Source: Nocardioides sp.
Lineage (GTDB): Bacteria; Actinomycetota; Actinomycetes; Propionibacteriales; Nocardioidaceae
Assembly (NCBI RefSeq): GCF_030150155.1
Contig: NZ_JASLGR010000013.1
Coordinates: forward strand, 6,221 to 70,220
Length of the DNA stretch: 64,000 nucleotides
Direction of reading: 5' to 3'
Shown here piece by piece: positions 35,453 through 41,844 of this stretch. Position numbers and translations under genes: made by a program. Position 1 is the first letter of the stretch. Each line of letters starts with the position of its first letter. The notes beneath the pieces were generated by a model. It did no database searches and was not told where the DNA came from. It worked only from the letters and a program-made list of their open reading frames with translations.

Positions 35453-36202
35453 ATGACCGAACCCAGCGCCCCCGGTGTGCTGCTGGACTTCCGCAACACG
35501 GAGATGACGTTCCCCAACGGGACCGTCGCCCTCCACGGGGTGGACCTCACCGTCGCCCGAGGCGAGTTCGTCTCGGTAGTAGGTCCCTCCGGCTGCGGCA
35601 AGTCGACCCTGCTGCGCATCGCCTCGGGTCTCGAGACCCCCAGCGACGGCGACAACCGGGTCCACACCGACCGGATCGGCTACGTCTTCCAGGACGCCAC
35701 CCTGCTGCCCTGGCGCACGGTGACGAAGAACGTCGAGCTGCTCGCCGAGCTCGACGGGATGAGCAGGGCCACCCGGGCTGCCAAGGCCGCCGACGCGATC
35801 GAGCTGGTCGGGCTAAGCGGCTTCGAGAAGTCGCTGCCCAAGCAGCTCTCCGGCGGCATGCGGATGCGGGTCTCGCTGGCCCGCTCGCTCGTCCTGGACC
35901 CGGAGCTCTTCCTCTTCGACGAGCCGTTCGGCGCCCTCGACGAGATCACCCGCGAGCGTCTCAACGACGAGCTGCTGCGGCTCTTCGTGGACAAGAAATT
36001 CGCCGGCCTGTTCATCACCCACTCCGTGGCCGAGGCGGTCTACCTCTCCACCAAGGTGATCGTGATGAGCGGCAGGCCGGGGAAGGTCGCCGGCACCTAC
36101 GACATCCCGTTCGACATGCCCCGCACGCCCGATCTCCGGTTCACCCCCGAGTTCGCCCAGATCGTCGGCGAGGTCTCCGAAGCCCTGAGGGAGCACCACT
36201 GA
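35453..36202 (+). CDS. ABC transporter ATP-binding protein (SsuB/TauB type)
   Basis: A 249-residue single ABC domain: GPSGCGKSTLLRIASGLE, Q-loop FQDATLLPWRTV, signature LSGGMRMRVSLARSL (Met in place of Gln after GGM), Walker B LFLFDEPFGALDE and H-loop ITHSVAEA. The FQDxxLLPWxTV sequence is typical of nitrate/sulfonate/taurine/pyrimidine-precursor transporters. It overlaps the permease ATG by one base. Confidence 0.92.
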   Translation: MTEPSAPGVLLDFRNTEMTFPNGTVALHGVDLTVARGEFVSVVGPSGCGKSTLLRIASGLETPSDGDNRVHTDRIGYVFQDATLLPWRTVTKNVELLAELDGMSRATRAAKAADAIELVGLSGFEKSLPKQLSGGMRMRVSLARSLVLDPELFLFDEPFGALDEITRERLNDELLRLFVDKKFAGLFITHSVAEAVYLSTKVIVMSGRPGKVAGTYDIPFDMPRTPDLRFTPEFAQIVGEVSEALREHH

Positions 36203-36993
36203 TGAAGTCCTCCGTCCTGTCCCGCTCGGCCCGCTGGGCCGGCCCGGTGATCGTCCTGGCGCTGCTGGTCGGGGTCTGGTACCTGGTCGCGCACTGGGAG
36301 GACTCCCGCGACCTGGGCTACCTGGTCCCCTATCCGCACGACGTGTGGTCCTCGGGCTTCGCCGACTCCCAGACCCGCAGCGACCTGCTCTCGGCGCTGT
36401 GGCAGACCAGCCAGGTGACCCTGATCGGCCTGATGATCGCGATCGTGATCGGCGTCGTGTGGGCGATGGCGATGGCCCAGGCCAAGTGGGCCGAGCAGTC
36501 CCTCTACCCGTACGCCGTGGTGCTCCAGTGCATCCCGATCCTCGCCCTGGTGCCGCTGATCGGCGCCATGTTCGGCTACGAGTTCCGCTCCCGGATCATC
36601 GTCACGGTGATCATCGCGATCTTCCCGATGGTCTCCAACACGCTGTTCGGTCTCCAGTCCACCGAGCGCGGCCAGCGTGAGCTCTTCGCCCTGCACCAGG
36701 CCAGCCGGTTCACGATGCTGCAGAAGCTGCAGTTCAAGGCGGCGCTGCCCTCGATGTTCGTCGGACTGCGCACCTCGGCCGGGATGGCCGTGATCGGCGC
36801 CATCGTCGCGGACCAGTTCTTCCAGCGCGGCAAGGGCGGTCTGGGTGTCCTCATCCAGGTCAGCGCCTCGCGTCTGGAGGGCCCCACGATGTGGGCCGCC
36901 ATGCTGACCGCCGCCTTCCTCGGCATCGCGGTCTTCCTCCTCTTCGGGCTGCTCGGACGGCTCGCAGTCGGTCGCTGGCACGACTTCAGCTGA
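36202..36993 (+). CDS. ABC transporter permease (SsuC/TauC type)
   Basis: A 263-residue permease with about six helices. The family's EAA-like loop is QRELFALHQASRFTMLQKLQFKAALPSMFVGLRTSAG, and IPILALVPLIGAMFGYEFRSRIIV is characteristic of the sulfonate/taurine/HMP permeases. Translationally coupled to the ATPase gene (TGATG). Confidence 0.92.
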   Translation: MKSSVLSRSARWAGPVIVLALLVGVWYLVAHWEDSRDLGYLVPYPHDVWSSGFADSQTRSDLLSALWQTSQVTLIGLMIAIVIGVVWAMAMAQAKWAEQSLYPYAVVLQCIPILALVPLIGAMFGYEFRSRIIVTVIIAIFPMVSNTLFGLQSTERGQRELFALHQASRFTMLQKLQFKAALPSMFVGLRTSAGMAVIGAIVADQFFQRGKGGLGVLIQVSASRLEGPTMWAAMLTAAFLGIAVFLLFGLLGRLAVGRWHDFS

Positions 36994-37036
36994 CCACCAT
37001 TCCCACCCCATCGAAGCCCCATCGAAAGTGAGAATC

Positions 37037-38233
37037 ATGCGCACCACCTCCCGCGTGTTGGCTGCAACCGCGTCCCTCGCCCTGTCCGCCCTCACGCTGA
37101 CCGCGTGCGGCAGTGACTCCGACTCCTCGAAGGCCGCCGAGTCGACCACGTCGGCGGCCGCCACCGGCTCGGTCGACCTCGCCGCCGCCGGCTGCCCCTC
37201 GACCGTCGTCGTCCAGACCGACTGGAACCCGGAGGCCGACCACGGCCACCTGTACCAGCTGCTCGGCCCGAACCCGAAGATCGACGCCGACAAGAAGTCG
37301 GTCACCGGCGACCTGTACGCCGCCGGCGCACCGACCGGGGTCAAGATCGAGATCCGCGCCGGCGGTCCGGCGATCGGCTACCAGAACGTCTCCTCGCAGA
37401 TGTACCAGGACAAGTCGATCACGCTGGGCTACGTCACCACCGACGAGGCGATCCAGTTCTCCAAGACGATGCCGACCACCGGGGTCTTCGCCGAGAACGA
37501 CAAGAGCGCGATGATGCTGATGTGGGACCCGGCGACGTACCCCGACGTCACCTCGATCGCCGACCTGGGCCCCGCGCTGGAGAAGGACAAGAGCGTGGTC
37601 CGCTACTTCAACGGTGCCGCCTACATGGAGTACCTGGTCGGCGCCGGGATCATCCCGAAGTCGGTCACCGACGGCTCCTACGACGGCACCCCGTCGAAGT
37701 TCGTCACCGACAAGGGCAAGGCCGCGCAGCAGGGCTTCGCCACCGCCGAGCCCTACATCTACGAGCACGAGGTGAAGGCCTGGGGCAAGCCGGTGAAGTT
37801 CGCCCAGATCGCGGACACCGCGTGGTCGCCGTACCCGGAGACGATGGCCGTCCGCACCGGTGACGTGAGCTCACTGAGCGGCTGCCTCAAGGCGCTGGTG
37901 CCGGTGATGCAGCAGGCCGACGTCGACTACTTCAAGGACCCGTCGACGACCAACAAGCTGATCGTCGAGCTGGTCGACAAGTACAACAACGGCTGGACCT
38001 ACAGCGAGGACGTCGCGAACTACGCGGTGAAGACGATGAAGGACCTCAAGATCGCCACCGACGGCGACAACGGCTACGTCGGCGACCAGGACGAGGCCCG
38101 GATCACCAAGCTGATGGAGGTCGCGGTCCCGATCTACACCAAGTCCAAGGACTCCTCGGTCAAGGACGGCCTCAAGGCCACCGACCTGTTCACCAACGAG
38201 TTCCTCGACACCAAGATCGGCTTCGGCTTCTGA
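37037..38233 (+). CDS. ABC transporter substrate-binding lipoprotein (NMT1/THI5-like)
   Basis: A 398-residue lipoprotein with lipobox LTLTACGSD and a mature periplasmic-binding fold: PSTVVVQTDWNPEADHGHLYQLLG, then GGPAIGYQNVSSQMYQDKSITLGYVTTDEA, the pattern of NMT1/SsuA-type binding proteins for small organic ligands (thiamine precursors, sulfonates, riboflavin or pyrimidines). Third component of the transporter encoded just upstream. ATG 37037 preferred over GTG 37028 by spacing from the AAAGTGAGA RBS. Ligand unknown. Confidence 0.9.
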   Translation: MRTTSRVLAATASLALSALTLTACGSDSDSSKAAESTTSAAATGSVDLAAAGCPSTVVVQTDWNPEADHGHLYQLLGPNPKIDADKKSVTGDLYAAGAPTGVKIEIRAGGPAIGYQNVSSQMYQDKSITLGYVTTDEAIQFSKTMPTTGVFAENDKSAMMLMWDPATYPDVTSIADLGPALEKDKSVVRYFNGAAYMEYLVGAGIIPKSVTDGSYDGTPSKFVTDKGKAAQQGFATAEPYIYEHEVKAWGKPVKFAQIADTAWSPYPETMAVRTGDVSSLSGCLKALVPVMQQADVDYFKDPSTTNKLIVELVDKYNNGWTYSEDVANYAVKTMKDLKIATDGDNGYVGDQDEARITKLMEVAVPIYTKSKDSSVKDGLKATDLFTNEFLDTKIGFGF

Positions 38234-38254
38234 GCCTGAGCCACCTCGACGGCA

Positions 38255-38282
38255 GGGGCCGGCAGCGTCAGCTGTCGGCCCC
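38255..38282. terminator. Bidirectional hairpin between convergent genes
   Basis: GGGGCCGGCAGC (38255-38266) and GCTGTCGGCCCC (38271-38282) form a 12-bp stem with one G-T wobble and a GTCA loop. It lies between the binding-protein gene and the convergent XRE-cupin gene, overlapping the latter's stop codon. Likely terminates both transcripts. Confidence 0.6.
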
Positions 38283-38873
38283 CGCTGCATGTCCGAGGCC
38301 GTTCTTGACCACCAGCAGGCGATAGGGCTCGCCGTCGGCCGAGGCCCAGCGGTGGGCAGTGCCGCCGGGGACGTACGCCGAGTCGTAGGCCTCCAGGGTG
38401 GCGTGCTCCCCCGCGATCTCGATCACCAGCCGCCCCGCCACCACGTAGACGAACTCGTCGTCGGCGTGCACCCAGGTCTCCCCCAGCGCGGTCGAGGCGC
38501 CGACGAACTCCAGGGGGACGAAGGGTCGCTCCCCGTCGACCAGGGCATGGACCGCGGCGCCGCCCGACTCCGCCGGTGCCTCCTCGGTACGCCGCCGGAT
38601 GGCGGCCCCCTCCCCGGTGCTCGCCGCACTGGCGGCCAGCAGGGCGTGCTGGGTGGTGCCGAGGGTCTGCGCGATCCGGTAGAGCGAGGCCATCGAAGGC
38701 CGCGCCAGGCCGCGCTCGATCTGGCTCAGGAACGGGTGCGACAGGTCGCAGTCCTGCGCCACCTGGACCAGGGTGAGCCCGCGCTCGTGGCGCAGCTCGC
38801 GGATCCGGCCGCCCAGGCGGGCAACGGAGTCGTCGAGGGCGGCGCGGCCCTCGGGTGCGGCGGGATCGACCAT
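38268..38873 (-). CDS. XRE-cupin transcriptional regulator
   Basis: A 201-residue regulator: HTH at about 20-78 (IRELRHERGLTLVQVAQDCDLSHPFLSQIERGLARPSMASLYRIAQTL) and cupin at about 120-190 (GETWVHADDEFVYVVAGRLVIEIAGEHATLEAYDSAYVPGGTAHRW). It is divergent from the FAD oxidase operon with 99 bp between start codons, in which a GlnR-type motif and a short palindrome lie. It is a second, sequence-distinct member of the same regulator class as the one at 26050-26595, suggesting two substrate-specific controls over one nitrogen island. Confidence 0.9.
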   Translation of the reverse strand: MVDPAAPEGRAALDDSVARLGGRIRELRHERGLTLVQVAQDCDLSHPFLSQIERGLARPSMASLYRIAQTLGTTQHALLAASAASTGEGAAIRRRTEEAPAESGGAAVHALVDGERPFVPLEFVGASTALGETWVHADDEFVYVVAGRLVIEIAGEHATLEAYDSAYVPGGTAHRWASADGEPYRLLVVKNGLGHAAGADS

Positions 38874-38895
38874 CCCGGCAGGTTAGTGCGTGATC

Positions 38896-38922
38896 GCTAC
38901 GGAGCCGTTACGCCGGCGAAAC
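38896..38922. promoter_or_regulatory. GlnR-type nitrogen box upstream of the FAD oxidase operon
   Basis: GTTAC (38907-38911), six bases, GAAAC (38918-38922) is an exact GTnAC-n6-GAAAC; GCTAC (38896-38900) sits 11 bp upstream on the same phase. The motif is 51 bp before the oxidase ATG and 23 bp from the XRE-cupin ATG. Same signature as at 34104-34119. Confidence 0.6.
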
Positions 38923-38940
38923 GTGACCTTGCCATCCTCA

Positions 38941-38959
38941 ATGTTGATCACACCAACAT
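38941..38959. promoter_or_regulatory. Candidate operator ATGTTG-n7-CAACAT
   Basis: A perfect 6-bp inverted repeat (38941-38946 with 38954-38959) sits 14 bp upstream of the FAD oxidase start codon. The divergent XRE-cupin regulator is the natural candidate to bind it. Confidence 0.4.
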
Positions 38960-38972
38960 CGAGGGGATCCCC

Positions 38973-40334
38973 ATGCCTGACCTGCCACACGCCTCCGCCG
39001 ACGCGATCGACGCCCTGTACGACGAGCTCGTCACCCTCCTGGGCGAGCGTGGCGTCTCCCGCGATCTCGCCACCCGCCAGCGCGCGTCGGTCGACGAGGC
39101 CACCATGTCGCCGATCATCTCCGAGCTGCTCCCGCTCGGCCTGGCCGACCTGGTCGCCTACCCCACCAGCGCCGAGGAGATCGCGGTCGTGGTCGCGGCC
39201 TGCACCCGGCACGGCGTCCCGCTCACCCCGCGAGGCAAGGGCACCGGCAACTACGGCCAGGGCATCCCGATGGCCGGCGGCCTGATCCTCGACACCACCC
39301 GGGCCCGCGCGATCCTCGCCGTCACCGAGGGCACCATCACCGCCGAGGCCGGCGCCACGATGGTCGCCCTGGAGCAGGCGGCCGCGGCCCAGGGCCAGCA
39401 GCTGTGGATGTACCCCTCGACCGCCCAGTCCACCGTCGCCGGCTTCCTCGGCGGCGGCTCGGGCGGCACCGGCTCGATCAAGTACGGCTCCAACTGGCAG
39501 GGCTTCGTGGTCGCCCTCGACGTCGCCCTCCCGGGCGAGGAGCCCACCATCGTCCACCTCGAGGGCGAGGAGGCGCAGACCTTCGTCCACACCTACGGCA
39601 CCGCCGGGGTGATGGTGCGCTGCACCGTCCGCCTGGAGCCGCTCCAGGACTGGGCCTCGCTCTACGCCACCTTCGGCACCCAGGCCGAGCTGCTGGTCGC
39701 GATCCGCACCCTGCGCGACCTCGAACCGCTCCCCCGGCTGGTCTCCGGCGACCCCGCCGCGATCGCCGCGAAGCTCCCCGCCGACCCCGCGATCGTGGTC
39801 GGATCCGCCTCGCTGCGCGCGATCCTCGACCCGGCCACCGTGGCCGAGGCGACCGAGCTGATCACCGCCGCGGGGGGCTCCGTGAGCGACGTACGCGGCG
39901 GGCTGAACAACTCCGTCAAGGTCTCGATGCTCTCCTACAACCACCCGATCTGGTGGCTGAAGAAGAACACCCCCGACGAGGTCTGGTTCCACGTCGAGGT
40001 CGGCGGCGAGGCCCTGATCGACAGGATCGACGAGGTCCAGGCCGTCTATCCCGGCGGCCTGCTCCACATCGAGGCCGCCCACAACGGCCCGATCGGCATG
40101 CTGACGGCGCCCTACACCGGTGCCGACGACGTCTATGCCGGCTACGACGCCCTGACCGCGCTCGGTGTCCGCGTGCACAGCCCGCACCAGTGGTACGTCG
40201 ACCACGACATCGACGCCCTGGTCGCCCTCAAGGCCCGCACCGACCCGGCCGGGCTGCTCAACCCCGGCAAGCTCGGCGCCCCGGCCGACCTCAAGCAGGG
40301 CAACTCCACCGCCTCGGCCCAGCCGACCCGCTGA
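38973..40334 (+). CDS. FAD-linked oxidoreductase (VAO/GlcD-type, FAD_binding_4)
   Basis: A 453-residue flavoprotein: VAYPTSAEEIAVVVAACTRHGVPLTPRGKGTGNYGQ (pyrophosphate-binding loop of the PCMH fold), GGLILDTTRARAIL, TVAGFLGGGSGGTGSIKYGS, and a C-terminal RTDPAGLLNPGKLGAP, the typical end of glycolate-oxidase/alkylglycerone-type oxidases. It should oxidise a C-OH or C-N bond of the island's substrate. Start ATG 38973 follows GAGGGGA. The creatininase-family gene begins 39 bp downstream. Confidence 0.9.
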   Translation: MPDLPHASADAIDALYDELVTLLGERGVSRDLATRQRASVDEATMSPIISELLPLGLADLVAYPTSAEEIAVVVAACTRHGVPLTPRGKGTGNYGQGIPMAGGLILDTTRARAILAVTEGTITAEAGATMVALEQAAAAQGQQLWMYPSTAQSTVAGFLGGGSGGTGSIKYGSNWQGFVVALDVALPGEEPTIVHLEGEEAQTFVHTYGTAGVMVRCTVRLEPLQDWASLYATFGTQAELLVAIRTLRDLEPLPRLVSGDPAAIAAKLPADPAIVVGSASLRAILDPATVAEATELITAAGGSVSDVRGGLNNSVKVSMLSYNHPIWWLKKNTPDEVWFHVEVGGEALIDRIDEVQAVYPGGLLHIEAAHNGPIGMLTAPYTGADDVYAGYDALTALGVRVHSPHQWYVDHDIDALVALKARTDPAGLLNPGKLGAPADLKQGNSTASAQPTR

Positions 40335-40373
40335 CCACGCCGACCACGCCGACCACCACGAACGGACACTGAC

Positions 40374-41165
40374 ATGACCACCTCCCGCAAGCTCGTCGAA
40401 CTCGCCGGCCCCGCCGTCGGCGCCCGCTTCACCTCCGACACCATCGTGGTCGTCGGCACCGGTGCGATCGAGCACCACGGCCCACACCTGCCGCTGGTCA
40501 CCGACTACCTGCTGGCCGACGAGATCGGCACCGCCGCCGTCGCCCAGGCCGCGAGTGAGGGCCTCGACGTGTGGCAGCTCCCGACGCTGGCCTTCACCAA
40601 GTCCGACGAGCACTCCTGGGCACCGGGCACGGTCTGGCTGGACTGGGACACGATGTACAAGACCTGCCTGGAGATCGGGCGGGCCGTCGCCCTGATGGGG
40701 GCCGGGACGCTGGTCTTCTGCAACGGCCACGGCGGCAACACCGCCCTGCTCCAGGTGGTGCTGCGCGAGATCCGCAAGCAGTACGGCCTCAAGACCTTCT
40801 CGATGCCGTCCCTGATCCGCACCGAACCCCCGGCCGGCGAAGGCCTCGACGAATGCGGCCAGGGCATCCACGGCGGTGCCGCGGAGACCTCGATCATCCA
40901 GTACCTGCGCCCCGAGCTGGTCGACCTGAGCCTGGCCGAGCGCAACCTGCCGCCGCACTTCGCCGAGCTGAGGTACATCGGCTTCAACGGCATGCCGGTC
41001 AGCTTCGGCTGGCTCTCCAACGACTTCGGCCCGGCCGGGATCGTCGGCGACCCGACCCAGTCCACGGTCGAGTACGGCAAGGCGCTTTACGAGGCCAGCG
41101 TCGCCCAGGCGGTCGCCTCTCTGCACGAGATCGCCGGCTTCGAGCACAACCCCGCGGCGGTCTGA
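40374..41165 (+). CDS. Creatininase family protein (metal-dependent amidohydrolase)
   Basis: A 263-residue protein with the creatininase metal site: GTGAIEHHGPHLPLVTDYLLADEI (Glu, His, Asp), FCNGHGGNTALLQVV and GIHGGAAETSIIQYLRPELV (His, Glu). Family members hydrolyse cyclic amides (creatinine), FAPy formamides, or act in cofactor maturation (MftE). Adjacent mycofactocin genes are absent, so a catabolic ring- or amide-opening role in the nitrogen island is more likely. It is encoded five bases before the flavoprotein gene. Confidence 0.9.
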   Translation: MTTSRKLVELAGPAVGARFTSDTIVVVGTGAIEHHGPHLPLVTDYLLADEIGTAAVAQAASEGLDVWQLPTLAFTKSDEHSWAPGTVWLDWDTMYKTCLEIGRAVALMGAGTLVFCNGHGGNTALLQVVLREIRKQYGLKTFSMPSLIRTEPPAGEGLDECGQGIHGGAAETSIIQYLRPELVDLSLAERNLPPHFAELRYIGFNGMPVSFGWLSNDFGPAGIVGDPTQSTVEYGKALYEASVAQAVASLHEIAGFEHNPAAV

Positions 41166-41169
41166 GCCG

Positions 41170-41820
41170 ATGACCCAGCAGCCTCAGCCGGGCGTCGGCG
41201 TCGGCAACCCCGGAGCGTTCGGCACCGACCTCCCCGAGGACGCCGCCGACGGCGCCGTCACCGATCCGCTCGGCCTGCTCGGCGCCTGGCTGAGTGCTGC
41301 GAACACCCCCGTGCGTCCGCTGGGCACCCTGGCCACGATCGGTGCCGACGGCTACCCCAACGCCCGCCACCTGCTGGCCTCCCTCTTCGACGGCGAGCGG
41401 ATCCACTTCCACACCGACGCACGCAGTCGCAAGGCCGCCGAGCTCGGGGCCGACCCGCGCGCGACCCTGGCCTTCGTCTGGGCCGACGTCGGCCGTCAGG
41501 TGATCGTCACCGGTGACGTCGTACCGGTGACTGAGGCCGAGCGCCTGGCCGCGTTCGAGGGGCGCAGCCGGTATCTCCAGATCCTCGCCCAGGTCAACGA
41601 CGACGGTCTCGCCGCACAGCCGGCCGCGACCCGGCGCGCCGTGTGGTCGGCGTACGACGGCACCCACCCGACCATCGAGGCACCGCCCACCTGGGTGGGG
41701 TTCGCCCTCACTCCGCGCCGGATCGTGTTCTGGCGCGGAGACGCCGACGGCCCCTCGAATCGCGTGATCTGCGTTCGAGGGGCCGACGGCGGGTGGGTCA
41801 GCACGCGCCACGCGGGGTGA
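41170..41820 (+). CDS. Pyridoxamine 5'-phosphate oxidase family FMN protein
   Basis: A 216-residue split-barrel flavoprotein: TLATIGADGYPNARHLLASLFDGERIHFHTDARSRKAAELGADPRATLAFVW is the PNPOx FMN-binding pattern, and a C-terminal WVGFALTPRRIVFWRG the dimerisation end. PdxH itself ends in ...RLxP, which is missing, so it is more likely a flavin-dependent reductase/oxidase specific to this operon. A perfect 11-bp inverted repeat (41749-41759/41774-41784) is embedded near its 3' end. Confidence 0.85.
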   Translation: MTQQPQPGVGVGNPGAFGTDLPEDAADGAVTDPLGLLGAWLSAANTPVRPLGTLATIGADGYPNARHLLASLFDGERIHFHTDARSRKAAELGADPRATLAFVWADVGRQVIVTGDVVPVTEAERLAAFEGRSRYLQILAQVNDDGLAAQPAATRRAVWSAYDGTHPTIEAPPTWVGFALTPRRIVFWRGDADGPSNRVICVRGADGGWVSTRHAG

Positions 41821-41840
41821 ATCCGGACTGGCGCGTGCTG
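41799..41840. terminator. Bidirectional hairpin, 12-bp perfect stem
   Basis: CAGCACGCGCCA (41799-41810) pairs exactly with TGGCGCGTGCTG (41829-41840) across an 18-base loop containing the stop codon of the flavoprotein gene. It separates that gene from the convergent surface-protein operon ending at 41845. No T-tract. Confidence 0.5.
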
Positions 41841-41844
41841 CCCG

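Noticed and set aside
40374..41165. Considered as mycofactocin-system creatininase MftE
   Set aside because: No mftA, mftB, mftC or other mycofactocin genes are next to it; the operon partners are a FAD oxidase and an FMN protein.
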